A stretch of DNA of 64,000 nt, taken from Roseburia sp. GTDB taxonomy: Bacteria; Bacillota; Clostridia; Lachnospirales; Lachnospiraceae. Within the stretch, counting starts at the first letter, position 1; each line of letters starts with the position of its first letter. The stretch is taken from contig JALEKJ010000043.1 of NCBI GenBank assembly GCA_022771695.1, forward strand, positions 1 to 64,000, in the 5' to 3' direction. Positions 7,603 through 15,728 of this stretch are shown here, in pieces. The notes beneath the pieces were generated by a model. The model did not search any database. It had not been told where the DNA came from and saw nothing but the letters and a program-made list of their open reading frames with translations. The translations under genes were made by a program, and so were the position numbers.

Positions 7603-8604
7603 ATGCATATGGCAGATGCTTTGGTTTCTGCAGCCGTCGGAGCGACGATGTACGTAGCCTCAACAGCGGCAACAATTTATTCCGTAAAGAAGGTAAGACT
7701 GGAAAATAATCCGAAAAAGATTCCGGTTATGGGAGTGATGGGAGCATTTGTTTTTGCAACACAGATGATTAATTTTACGATTCCGGGAACCGGTGCGAGT
7801 GGACATTTGTGTGGAGGTATGCTACTTACCGCACTTTTGGGACCATATGCGGCATTTCTTACGATGATAGCGATACTGCTGATTCAATGTCTGATGTTTG
7901 CGGACGGAGGATTGTTGGCACTTGGTTGTAATGTGTGGAATATGGCATTCTATGGATGCTTTATCGGATATTTTCTGGTTTGGAAGCCAATGATGAAACA
8001 GGGAATGTCCAAGAGAAAAATTGCGGCAGGGTCTATCCTTGGGTGTGTACTCACGTTACAGCTTGGCGCTTTTTCGGTATCAATCGAGACCCTTTTGTCG
8101 GGAATTACTTCCCTGCCATTTGGTGTATTTGTCGGGACGATGCAGCCGATACATCTTGCAATCGGATTTGTGGAAGGCTTGATTACGACTGCGGTACTTA
8201 TCTTTGTGTATGAAAGCAGACCTGAGCTGCTTGCTTGTAATGAAAAGACTGAAGCAAAGAATCGGTTCAGTTTAAAGAAAACGTTGGCAATTCTAGGAGT
8301 ATTTGTTGTGCTGATTGGCGGCGCATTTTCTCTTGGCGCATCTTCCTATCCGGACGGTCTTGAGTGGTCCATCGAACGTCTGACGGGTTCTGCTGATGTA
8401 GAAGCCGAGGGCAGTGTGCATGAGACAGCAGCGAAGGTTCAGGAAAAGACGGCAGTACTTCCGGATTATGCCTTCAAGGATTCTGAGTCTGCAATTGGAA
8501 CTTCGTTTTCCGGTATTGTGGGTTCGGGAATTGTGGTTATCGTATGTATCGGTGCATGCTATTTATTTAACTTTTTCCGCAAGCAGTCAAGGAAAAAGGC
8601 ATAG
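7603..8604 (+). CDS. ECF-type nickel/cobalt transporter, fused substrate-binding M and N components
   Basis: This is the metal-recognition membrane subunit of a CbiMNQO/NikMNQO importer. The N-terminal 215 residues are a CbiM/NikM domain with the characteristic Met-His N-terminus (MHMADALVS, where His2 is a metal ligand in characterised members) and the conserved GASGHLCGGMLLTALLGP segment. After a short linker, the C-terminal part (about 225-333) has two transmembrane helices flanking a PDGLEWSIERL motif, the CbiN/PDGLE-type N component. The 333-residue fused length fits NikMN/CbiMN proteins. Whether the metal is Ni or Co cannot be decided from sequence. No hydrogenase, urease or cobalamin gene lies nearby. 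Confidence 0.9.
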   Translation: MHMADALVSAAVGATMYVASTAATIYSVKKVRLENNPKKIPVMGVMGAFVFATQMINFTIPGTGASGHLCGGMLLTALLGPYAAFLTMIAILLIQCLMFADGGLLALGCNVWNMAFYGCFIGYFLVWKPMMKQGMSKRKIAAGSILGCVLTLQLGAFSVSIETLLSGITSLPFGVFVGTMQPIHLAIGFVEGLITTAVLIFVYESRPELLACNEKTEAKNRFSLKKTLAILGVFVVLIGGAFSLGASSYPDGLEWSIERLTGSADVEAEGSVHETAAKVQEKTAVLPDYAFKDSESAIGTSFSGIVGSGIVVIVCIGACYLFNFFRKQSRKKA

Positions 8605-8619
8605 AAAGGATTTGAACAT

Positions 8620-9399
8620 ATGAGTAAAGTCGGCAGTGCTGTAAAAGAGATATACCATATGGATGAGATTGCTGCGAGAGATACGTGGTTAAATCGCCTG
8701 CATCCGCTTGCAAAATTGCTCGTGACAATTTTCTATATTGCAGTAACGGTTTCTTTTTCCAGATATCAGATGGCAGAAATCCTTTTGATGGCAGTGTATC
8801 CGGCAGTGCTATTTATTGTAGGAGAGGTATCCTTTTCTGACGGCATCCGAAGAATGAAGGCAGTACTTCCTTTTGTGTGCTTTGTAGGAATTTTTAATCC
8901 TTTCTTTGACAGGCAACCGGTGGTAGCTATCAAGGGATTTGTAATCACGACTGGCATGATATCAATGATTACTTTGATTGTTAAGGGCATTTTATGCGTG
9001 TTTGCATCGTATCTTTTGATTGCATCTACCGACATAGAGAGTATCTGCTATGCACTTCGGATGCTTCATATTCCGGCAGTTATAGTAACGCAGATTTTGC
9101 TTACTTACCGATACATTTCATTGCTTCTTGCGGAAGCAGGAAGAAGCATGGATGCCTATTCTCTCCGGGCGCCGGGAGAGAAGGGCGTACATTTTAAGGC
9201 GTGGGGCTCTCTCGTGGGAGGACTCCTTCTTCGTTGCATGGACCGCGCAACGACATTGTATGAGAGCATGACATTGAGAGGCTATGATGGTGAATTTTAT
9301 TACGGCAGGAAAAGAACGTTGCGCGGGAAGGATGTCTCATATCTGCTCGTATGGATTGGAATCTTTGCCATGATAAAGCTATCAGCGCATGTGCTGTAA
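8620..9399 (+). CDS. cbiQ: ECF transporter transmembrane (T) component CbiQ/NikQ
   Basis: This 259-residue integral membrane protein couples the metal-binding subunit to the ATPase. It has about five to six transmembrane helices, the N-terminal LHPLAKLLVTIFYI segment and the C-terminal coupling-helix motifs ending in LYESMTLRGYDGEFYY, which include the family's RGYDG signature. It follows the MN gene by 15 nt and precedes the ATPase. Confidence 0.93.
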   Translation: MSKVGSAVKEIYHMDEIAARDTWLNRLHPLAKLLVTIFYIAVTVSFSRYQMAEILLMAVYPAVLFIVGEVSFSDGIRRMKAVLPFVCFVGIFNPFFDRQPVVAIKGFVITTGMISMITLIVKGILCVFASYLLIASTDIESICYALRMLHIPAVIVTQILLTYRYISLLLAEAGRSMDAYSLRAPGEKGVHFKAWGSLVGGLLLRCMDRATTLYESMTLRGYDGEFYYGRKRTLRGKDVSYLLVWIGIFAMIKLSAHVL

Positions 9400-9428
9400 A
9401 ATTATTGCATCAATAAGGAGAATCGGCT

Positions 9429-10175
9429 ATGAGCCATATACACATTGACTTGGAGAATGTCTCATTTGGGTATGAAAAGAACAGTCAGATTTTAAATAAT
9501 ATTACATTTACAGCCCATGAGAATGATTCCATCGGGATTATCGGAGCCAACGGAGCGGGAAAGTCTACGCTACTAAAACTTCTGGTAGGATTGAATTTGC
9601 CGGATGCCGGAAGTGTTCGAGTGGAGGAGATTCCGGTTGAGAAGGAGACGCTTCCAAAAATCCGCGAGAGAATTGGTTATGTATTTCAAGATTCCGACAG
9701 TCAGCTATTTATGCCGACCGTTTATGAGGATGTCGCATTTGCTCCGAGGAATTACGGCTTGCCGGAAGAGGAAGTGGAGCGAAGGGTGAGCCATGCTCTT
9801 TCGGCGGTATATATTACTCATTTGAAGGATAAGCCTATCTATAAGATATCGGGTGGAGAAAAAAAGCTGGTTTCTATTGCAACAATTCTTTCCATGACGC
9901 CGGACATCATTCTTATGGATGAGCCTTCAATTGCGTTGGACCCGAAAAACAGAAGAAATCTGATAAACATATTAAATCAGTTCGACCATTTGAAAATCAT
10001 AGCATCTCATGATTTGGATTTGGTCTTAGATACGTGCAACCGTACGATTCTGCTTGCAGACGGGCAGATTGTGGCAGATGATGAGACGGAGAAAATTTTA
10101 AGTGACAGAGAGCTCCTTGAAAAGAACGGGCTGGAGCTCCCGCTTTGTCTGCAGAGAAGAAACCGTAGTTCTTAA
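9429..10175 (+). CDS. cbiO: ECF transporter ATP-binding protein CbiO/NikO
   Basis: This ABC ATPase energises metal uptake. The 248-residue protein shows Walker A GANGAGKST, a Q-loop in GYVFQDSDSQLF, the signature ISGGEKKLVSIATIL, Walker B IILMDEPS and the switch histidine in ASHDLDLV. A single ATPase gene implies a homodimer. The last three codons and the stop form the 5' arm of the operon terminator. Confidence 0.95.
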   Translation: MSHIHIDLENVSFGYEKNSQILNNITFTAHENDSIGIIGANGAGKSTLLKLLVGLNLPDAGSVRVEEIPVEKETLPKIRERIGYVFQDSDSQLFMPTVYEDVAFAPRNYGLPEEEVERRVSHALSAVYITHLKDKPIYKISGGEKKLVSIATILSMTPDIILMDEPSIALDPKNRRNLINILNQFDHLKIIASHDLDLVLDTCNRTILLADGQIVADDETEKILSDRELLEKNGLELPLCLQRRNRSS

Positions 10176-10196
10176 AAAGAAGGACTACGGTTTTTT
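10163..10196 (+). terminator. Terminator of the nickel/cobalt operon
   Basis: CCGTAGTTCTT (10163-10173) pairs with AAGGACTACGG (10180-10190) and is followed by six T. The 5' arm lies inside the last codons of the ATPase gene. Confidence 0.92.
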
Positions 10197-10212
10197 GCTT
10201 TTAATAAAAAAA

Positions 10213-10287
10213 TTAATGATAAACGATAAAAAGTTATTGACAGTCATATTTCCTTGCTATATAATGCAATTAACGATAAACATTAAA
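10213..10287 (+). repeat. Paired direct repeats flanking the DUF2975/HTH promoter (operator candidate)
   Basis: TTAATGATAAACGATAAA (10213-10230) and TTAACGATAAACATTAAA (10270-10287) match at 15 of 18 positions. One lies upstream of the -35 box and the other directly downstream of the -10 box. A 14-bp perfect palindrome ATTAAATATTTAAT (10282-10295) overlaps the second copy. The likely ligand is the small HTH protein encoded two genes downstream; this is inference. Confidence 0.7.
10237..10265 (+). promoter_or_regulatory. Strong vegetative promoter of the DUF2975/HTH pair
   Basis: A consensus TTGACA (10237-10242), a 17-nt spacer and a consensus TATAAT (10260-10265). The near-perfect match suggests an otherwise strong promoter held in check by repression. 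Confidence 0.9.
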
Positions 10288-10337
10288 TATTTAATGAAAA
10301 GCAAATTAATGTCTGAAATGAAAAGTGAGGGAAAGTT

Positions 10338-11036
10338 ATGAAAGAAAATGCGATTTCAAAAATTAACAAAATGGGAGAAATAGGAGGGTATCTTACACTG
10401 ATTGCCAAGATATTCGTCATTATGGGACTGGTGTTATGTGCTGTGACAACGATTGCATTTGCGGTGATACCGGAAGAATTCATGACAGTGACAGTATCCG
10501 GCAATGCCATGGTAGATATTGATATGGGAGCGATTGGCATTCCGATGGATGAGATAGAGACAGAGACGGAAGTTCTTACGGTTGAGGATAGTTCCTTTGA
10601 CTTGAATGGCGCAGAGTATTATGTAAAAAGTATGAAGATTGTAGAGAATGTTTTGCAGATTGAGACTGCTGCCGAAGACTTTAGGCTGAGTCTGCACGGC
10701 ATGGTATGGGTGATGTTTATGGCTTTCATAAAGCTTGGAATGACATTGGTTACGCTGTTTTTTGTGAGTGCGCTCTGCAAAGCGTTCCGTTATTGTGAAT
10801 CACCTTTCTCGGAAACAGTGACAAAAAAGATGCAGAATCTTGCGATTTCCTTGATCCCATGGGCGTTTTTGACGGCTGTCAGCGACATGGCAATCCAGAG
10901 CTGTTTTACCGGCAATCTGGAGTGGCATCTTGGAATTGACTTGAATATGGTGCTGAGTATTCTCTTGATTTTTGGTCTGGTATATATTTTTAAATATGGT
11001 GCAGTCCTTCAAAGAGAATCGGATGAGACCTTGTAA
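10338..11036 (+). CDS. DUF2975-type membrane protein
   Basis: The function is unknown. The 232-residue protein has four predicted transmembrane helices, roughly residues 18-42, 120-142, 165-185 and 198-218, with an extracytoplasmic acidic region between the first two. The C-terminal signature LIFGLVYIFKYGAVLQRESDETL-like end (positions about 210-232) is typical of DUF2975 proteins, which in Bacilli and Clostridia are usually paired with a YozG-like HTH gene, as here. The ATG follows GAGGGAAAGTT. Confidence 0.85.
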   Translation: MKENAISKINKMGEIGGYLTLIAKIFVIMGLVLCAVTTIAFAVIPEEFMTVTVSGNAMVDIDMGAIGIPMDEIETETEVLTVEDSSFDLNGAEYYVKSMKIVENVLQIETAAEDFRLSLHGMVWVMFMAFIKLGMTLVTLFFVSALCKAFRYCESPFSETVTKKMQNLAISLIPWAFLTAVSDMAIQSCFTGNLEWHLGIDLNMVLSILLIFGLVYIFKYGAVLQRESDETL

Positions 11037-11064
11037 TTAAAAAAGTGTGAGAGGCTGAAGAAAT

Positions 11065-11280
11065 ATGGGAAAAATCATATTACGTCTGGACCGCGTGATG
11101 GCGGACCGCAAAATGAGTTTAAATGAACTGTCGGAGCGGGTCGGAGTTTCCAATGTGAATCTTTCGAAAATGAAGACCGGGAAAATCAGTGCGATACGGT
11201 TTTCTACCTTGGAAGCAATCTGTGAGGTGTTGGAGTGTCAGCCGGGCGATATCTTAGAATATGACCCGGATGGTGAGTAG
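11065..11280 (+). CDS. YozG-like Cro/CI-type HTH regulator
   Basis: A 71-residue protein made of a single XRE helix-turn-helix (LRLDRVMADRKMSLNELSER, then GVSNVNLSKMKTGK) with the C-terminal CEVLECQPGDILEY helix typical of YozG-like regulators. It lies 28 nt after the DUF2975 gene and probably autoregulates the pair through the repeats around the promoter at 10237-10265. The target is inferred from linkage. Confidence 0.92.
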   Translation: MGKIILRLDRVMADRKMSLNELSERVGVSNVNLSKMKTGKISAIRFSTLEAICEVLECQPGDILEYDPDGE

Positions 11281-11326
11281 ATAAGAAACCTTAGCAGAAC
11301 CTTAACTTTACCGGATATGTATTTAC

Positions 11327-11369
11327 ATGCTACAATAAATGCAAATTTGCATTTATTGTAGCATTTTTT
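11327..11369 (+). terminator. Terminator after the HTH gene
   Basis: A perfect 38-bp palindrome (11327-11364; arms of 19 bp with ATGCTACAATAAATGCAAA on the left) is followed by TTTTTT. Confidence 0.93.
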
Positions 11370-11403
11370 GTAATAGAAAAATAAAGTTCAAGGAGGAGAT
11401 TTC

Positions 11404-12294
11404 ATGGTAAGACTAAAGAAAAAGATGAGAGGATTAAATCCGATGAACTTTGTGGTGCTTTTTTTTGCGGGTATTATCAATGCGATTGGAGTCACGGTAT
11501 TTTTAGCTCCGGTCCATCTGTATGACAGTGGTTTTTCCGGAACATCCATGCTTTTATGGCAGCTCACACCGGACTGTCTGTCCTTGTCTTTTTTCCTGAT
11601 TGTGCTGAATGTACCATTCTTTTTATACGGATATAAAAAGCAGGGATTGTTGTTTACGGTTTACTCGATTTTTGCAGTCACTATCTATTCATTTGCATCC
11701 TACCTGATTACTTATGTACTGCCGATTGATGTCAGTATTGCATCCCCGATTGCAGGCACAGACCTGCTGCTGTGCGCGGTATTCGGCGGAATTATTTCAG
11801 GTGTAGGCAGCGGACTTACGATTCGTTTTGGCGGGGCAATCGATGGTGTAGAAGTGATGGCAGTAATCTTTGCAAAGCGCTTAGGACTTACCGTTGGAAA
11901 CTTTGTTATGATTTATAACGTAATCCTTTATATAGTAGTCGGAGCGGTGATGAACAGCTTTATCCTGCCGTTATACTCCATTCTTACATACTGCGCGGCG
12001 GTTAAGGCGGTGGATTTTATCGTAGAAGGTTTTGACAAAGCAAAATCGGCGATGATTATTACGACTCATGAAGAAGAAATCAGCGAGGCACTTTCAGAGG
12101 CATTCGGTCATGGAATTACGCATATTGATGCGAAGGGATACTATGCCGGTAAAGAGCAGACAATTATTTATTTCGTAGTGAACCGATTTCAGATTGCCAA
12201 AATGAAGGATATTATTTCAGAAATTGATGAGCACGCATTCGTTACGATATCGGAAGTTTCCGACGTGATGGGAAGCAGCATAAAAAGCAGATAA
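11404..12294 (+). CDS. YitT family membrane protein with C-terminal DUF2179 domain
   Basis: The transported substrate or role is not established. The 296-residue product has about five transmembrane helices in the first 215 residues, with the YitT features GIINAIGVTVFLAP and GGAIDGVEVMAVI. A cytoplasmic DUF2179 alpha/beta domain (about 220-290) follows, including the THIDAKGYYAGKEQTIIYFV segment. The AAGGAGGAG site fixes the start at 11404. No operon partner is obvious beyond the short ORF that follows. Confidence 0.9.
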   Translation: MVRLKKKMRGLNPMNFVVLFFAGIINAIGVTVFLAPVHLYDSGFSGTSMLLWQLTPDCLSLSFFLIVLNVPFFLYGYKKQGLLFTVYSIFAVTIYSFASYLITYVLPIDVSIASPIAGTDLLLCAVFGGIISGVGSGLTIRFGGAIDGVEVMAVIFAKRLGLTVGNFVMIYNVILYIVVGAVMNSFILPLYSILTYCAAVKAVDFIVEGFDKAKSAMIITTHEEEISEALSEAFGHGITHIDAKGYYAGKEQTIIYFVVNRFQIAKMKDIISEIDEHAFVTISEVSDVMGSSIKSR

Positions 12295-12317
12295 GCATCC
12301 GGAAAGGAAGGAGACAT

Positions 12318-12746
12318 ATGAGTACAAACAGAATGCAGATATATAAAAGTGTATTTCTCGCGGCTTTTATTGTCTTTTTTCTGGGAAGCTTTTTCTCTGG
12401 GGTGCATTCTTGCCGTTATGAACAGGAAAGAAAAAAAGCACTTTATGATGAAACGCATCAGGAACAGCTTTCATCTGTGGATACTTTCCTTAGAATAGAA
12501 ATGGTAAGCCGCACGAGTAGAAGTGTGAATCGTTTCAATTTCAATTTCAATTCTTTGCCGGCTGTCTTGTTCAAGATAGCTGAAATCCCAAGTAGTAGTA
12601 ATAATATTAGTGTTGTAATCATGGCAAAACTTGGAGTGCTTCAGGCGCTGGGGAGAATACTGCGCTTTGTGCATGATTCGGACGGAAAAAAGGGAGGTGG
12701 ATACTTCAGAGTAGCATATAATGAAGCAAGTAGGAGAAAGAAGTAA
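12318..12746 (+). CDS. Hypothetical protein with one N-terminal membrane helix
   Basis: The family is not recognised. The 142-residue product has a hydrophobic segment at residues 10-29 (signal anchor or signal peptide), a polar middle with an unusual FNFNFN run, and a basic C-terminus. GGAAGGAG precedes the ATG. The gene fills the gap between yitT and the Na/Pi symporter, ending 2 nt before the latter, which supports it as real, but the odd composition leaves some doubt. Confidence 0.6.
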   Translation: MSTNRMQIYKSVFLAAFIVFFLGSFFSGVHSCRYEQERKKALYDETHQEQLSSVDTFLRIEMVSRTSRSVNRFNFNFNSLPAVLFKIAEIPSSSNNISVVIMAKLGVLQALGRILRFVHDSDGKKGGGYFRVAYNEASRRKK

Positions 12747-12748
12747 AT

Positions 12749-13738
12749 ATGGAAATAAAAGATTTTTTTGCATTGCTTGGTGGACTAGCGCTGTTTTTGT
12801 ATGGAATGCAGCAAATGAGCAATGGGCTTAATGCTGCTGCCGGAGAGAAGATGAAACAGATACTGGAGCGATTGACGGCAAACCGTTTTTTGGGTGTTCT
12901 GGTAGGGGCAGGTGTCACGGCAATTATCCAATCCTCTTCGGCAACAACGGTTATGGTGGTTGGTTTTGTAAATGCAGGGATGATGAGCCTGCGTCAGGCG
13001 GTATGGGTTATCATGGGGGCAAACATCGGCACAACAATGACCGGACAGCTGATTGCTATGGATGTCGGTGCTTTTGCGCCACTGCTGGCGTTTGTCGGTG
13101 TTGTCTGTGTTGTGTTCCTGTCGCATGAAAAATGCAAACATATCGGAGAAATCATAGCGGGACTAGGCATCTTATTCCTGGGTATGGAGATGATGGGAGA
13201 GGCTATGATGCCGTTGCGCGATTCGGAACAATTCGTGTCATTGATGACAAAGTTTGAACATCCGCTGTTTGGAATATTGGCAGGAGCTGCTTTTACTGCA
13301 GCGATTCAGTCCTCGTCTGCATCGGTAGGAATCTTGCAGGCACTTGCAGGGGGCGGTGCGATTAACTTTTCCGGAGCAGTATACGTATTGTTCGGACAGA
13401 ATATCGGTACGTGTATTACGGCGCTTCTGGCATCCATTGGAACCAGCCGTAACGCGAAGCGGACGACAATGATACACTTATCCTTTAACATTATAGGAAC
13501 AATCGTATTTACCATCCTGTGTATGGCAACACCACTTACGTCATGGGTGGAGCAACTCACTCCAGGAAAACCGGCATCGCAGATTGCCAACATGCATACA
13601 CTTTTTAATGTGGCTACGACGCTACTGTTATTACCGGCTGGAAACTTATTGGCACGGATGGCAGAAAAAATCTTGCCGGATGAGCAGACAAAGCCGATGC
13701 ATCGTGTGATGACGTGGAAAAAAATGGAGGATGTGTAG
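12749..13738 (+). CDS. Na/Pi cotransporter family protein, transmembrane core only
   Basis: A sodium/phosphate symporter-like protein of the NptA family. It contains the inverted-repeat core with the paired motifs IIQSSSATTVMVVGFVNAG and AIQSSSASVGILQA, together with GANIGTT and GQNIGTCITALLAS. At 329 residues it stops after the membrane core and lacks the PhoU-like cytoplasmic domain found in the longer family members (about 550 residues). The next gene begins 5 nt after its stop, so there is no sign of a broken downstream half. Confidence 0.92.
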   Translation: MEIKDFFALLGGLALFLYGMQQMSNGLNAAAGEKMKQILERLTANRFLGVLVGAGVTAIIQSSSATTVMVVGFVNAGMMSLRQAVWVIMGANIGTTMTGQLIAMDVGAFAPLLAFVGVVCVVFLSHEKCKHIGEIIAGLGILFLGMEMMGEAMMPLRDSEQFVSLMTKFEHPLFGILAGAAFTAAIQSSSASVGILQALAGGGAINFSGAVYVLFGQNIGTCITALLASIGTSRNAKRTTMIHLSFNIIGTIVFTILCMATPLTSWVEQLTPGKPASQIANMHTLFNVATTLLLLPAGNLLARMAEKILPDEQTKPMHRVMTWKKMEDV

Positions 13739-13743
13739 AAACG

Positions 13744-14589
13744 ATGAAATTTGTAAAAGATATACTAAGAGGTATTGCAATCGGAATTGCTAATATTATT
13801 CCAGGGGTAAGCGGCGGAACAATGATGGTGTCTATGGGTATCTATGATGAGGTTATCTGTGCGGTGACAGGCGTATTTAAGCATTTTAAAGAGAGTGTTC
13901 GAACATTGCTTCCATATGCAATCGGAATGGGAATTGGGATTGTAGGATTATCGTTTGTCATTGGATATCTATTTGCTGAGTATCCGTTGCAGACGGCAAT
14001 GTTGTTTATCGGTCTGATTTTTGGCGGCTTGCCGCTAATCTTTCCGAAAGTGGCGGGAAAGAAACCGCGTATTGCGGAGATAGTTGTGTTTGTGGCGTTT
14101 TTCGGATTGATTATCTGGATGCAGTTCTGGGGGGAAGGAAACTCACAGGTTCTTGCGGTGGAGCCGAAGACGATGGTGACACTTTTCTTTGTCGGAGCGC
14201 TTGCGGCTGCCACTATGGTCATTCCGGGAGTAAGTGGTTCGATGATGCTGATGTCGCTCGGGTATTATACACCGATTATTGACCACATTAATGCTTTTGT
14301 AATTGCGCTTGTGACATTGGACTTCGGAACAGTATGGTATTGTATGGGCATTTTAATGCCATTTGGCATTGGCGTTCTGTTGGGAATTTTCCTAATTGCC
14401 AAATTGGTGGAACATTTGTTAAAGCAGCACGAGCGGATGACTTATTTTGCAATTCTTGGTTTGGTCACGGCTTCACCGATTGCCGTGCTTGCCGGAATGA
14501 ATCTCGGAACCGTCAGCATTGCAGCGATTATTGCAGGAGTAGCGATGTTTGGAGTGGGAATGACGATAGCATGGATACTCGGAAAATAA
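13744..14589 (+). CDS. DUF368 family membrane protein (PopT-type polyprenyl-phosphate transporter)
   Basis: DUF368 proteins have been implicated in recycling undecaprenyl phosphate across the membrane. The 281-residue protein has about eight transmembrane helices and the two symmetry-related signature loops NIIPGVSGGTMMVSMGIYDE (about residues 17-36) and MVIPGVSGSMMLMSLGYY (about 159-176). ATG 13744 is taken as the start; the upstream ATG at 13714 would overlap the previous gene. The specific function is inferred from the family. Confidence 0.9.
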   Translation: MKFVKDILRGIAIGIANIIPGVSGGTMMVSMGIYDEVICAVTGVFKHFKESVRTLLPYAIGMGIGIVGLSFVIGYLFAEYPLQTAMLFIGLIFGGLPLIFPKVAGKKPRIAEIVVFVAFFGLIIWMQFWGEGNSQVLAVEPKTMVTLFFVGALAAATMVIPGVSGSMMLMSLGYYTPIIDHINAFVIALVTLDFGTVWYCMGILMPFGIGVLLGIFLIAKLVEHLLKQHERMTYFAILGLVTASPIAVLAGMNLGTVSIAAIIAGVAMFGVGMTIAWILGK

Positions 14590-14630
14590 TGCAGCGGAAT
14601 AAAAAAATAGAAAAGTCAGAAAATAGTTGG

Positions 14631-14670
14631 AAAAGCACAGAAAAATCGAACGATTTTTTTGCGCTTTTTT
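14631..14670 (+). terminator. Terminator after the DUF368 gene
   Basis: A two-part stem: the outer AAAAGC (14631-14636) with GCTTTT (14663-14668), and the inner AAAAATCG with CGATTTTT around 14641-14658. It ends in a T run. Confidence 0.7.
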
Positions 14671-14699
14671 CTTTGAAAAATATAAAAATGTGATACAAT
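14671..14699 (+). promoter_or_regulatory. Promoter before the polysaccharide deacetylase gene
   Basis: An extended -10, TGATACAAT (14691-14699), with only a weak -35 (CTTTGA at 14671-14676, 17-nt spacing). Confidence 0.6.
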
Positions 14700-14732
14700 A
14701 GATTAGTATTAAGATTACCTTGGGGGTTCTAC

Positions 14733-15710
14733 ATGCAGGATAAAGATTCAGAAGCTCTCCGCAATCAGCGCAGGCGGAGAAAGAGAATAGGAAGAATAAA
14801 GAGTGCTATTGTCATTATTATTGCAGGATGGATTATGCTGTCGATGATTTTGATTGTCACCCTGTTTGTGAGAACCGTATCGTTGGAGAAGAAGCTGGAT
14901 CGTCTGATACAGTCCAATCTATTGTTGAGCAGTCAAGAGAATGTAGTAAGCGGACTGAATGAGGGAGAGCAGGTGTTATCGGCGGAGAATACGGAAGCGA
15001 TTTTAGAAGCTTCAAGTGCGCCCCAAGCTGTTGTCGTGGAAGATACGGAGAATCTTGCAGAAGCAGGAGATGTACATAAAGTCTACCTCACGTTTGATGA
15101 TGGACCGTCAGATAACACGGAAGCGATTTTAGATATTCTTGCTGAGTATGATGTGAAGGCAACATTCTTTGTCGTTGGGAAAGAGGATGAAGTGTCGCAG
15201 GAGTTGTATCGCAGAATCGTAGAGGAAGGACATACCCTCGGTATGCATTCCTACTCAAACAGATATAGTGTGATATATCAGTCGGCAGAAGCATTTGAGA
15301 CGGATTATCAGAAGCTTAAGGATTACCTTTTTGATGTTACAGGAACGGAGTGTAAGTTCTATCGCTTCCCGGGCGGAAGCAGTAATCAGATTAGCAATGT
15401 TCCGATGAGTGAGTTGATTCAATTCCTGAATGGGCAGGGTACGGTTTATTACGATTGGAATGTTTCTGCGGGGGATGCGGCATCTGCTGCTTACACTGCG
15501 GATGAAATAGTTGAAAATGTAACAGAAGATGTAGTAAAATACAAGACGTCAGTGGTATTGCTCCATGACGCTGAAGACAAGTCAACAACGGTAGAGGCGA
15601 TACGCCCTCTGATTGAGGCATTGCAGGAGATGGATGCTGAGATTTTGCCGATTGATGAAAATACACGGGTTATACAGTCTGTTAAGGCGGATAGTGTGGA
15701 TGACCGGTAA
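14733..15710 (+). CDS. Membrane-anchored polysaccharide (peptidoglycan) deacetylase family protein
   Basis: A NodB-homology protein expected to remove N-acetyl groups from cell-wall glycans outside the membrane. The 325-residue product has an N-terminal transmembrane helix (about residues 24-48), a linker, and the deacetylase domain from about 112. Visible motifs are the catalytic Asp motif TFDDGPSD, the third motif YRFPGGSS, the WNVSAGDA motif and the terminal LLHD. In motif 2, normally H-S/T-x-x-H, the second metal-ligand His is replaced by Asn (GMHSYSNRYS). Activity is therefore uncertain. It precedes a bactofilin gene. Confidence 0.9.
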   Translation: MQDKDSEALRNQRRRRKRIGRIKSAIVIIIAGWIMLSMILIVTLFVRTVSLEKKLDRLIQSNLLLSSQENVVSGLNEGEQVLSAENTEAILEASSAPQAVVVEDTENLAEAGDVHKVYLTFDDGPSDNTEAILDILAEYDVKATFFVVGKEDEVSQELYRRIVEEGHTLGMHSYSNRYSVIYQSAEAFETDYQKLKDYLFDVTGTECKFYRFPGGSSNQISNVPMSELIQFLNGQGTVYYDWNVSAGDAASAAYTADEIVENVTEDVVKYKTSVVLLHDAEDKSTTVEAIRPLIEALQEMDAEILPIDENTRVIQSVKADSVDDR

Positions 15711-15728
15711 ATAAACGGAGGAAAGAAT

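Noticed and set aside
12471-12918. Minus-strand frames over the hypothetical gene at 12318 and the Na/Pi gene
   Set aside because: They lie opposite a better-supported + strand frame with a ribosome site and tight spacing to its neighbours.
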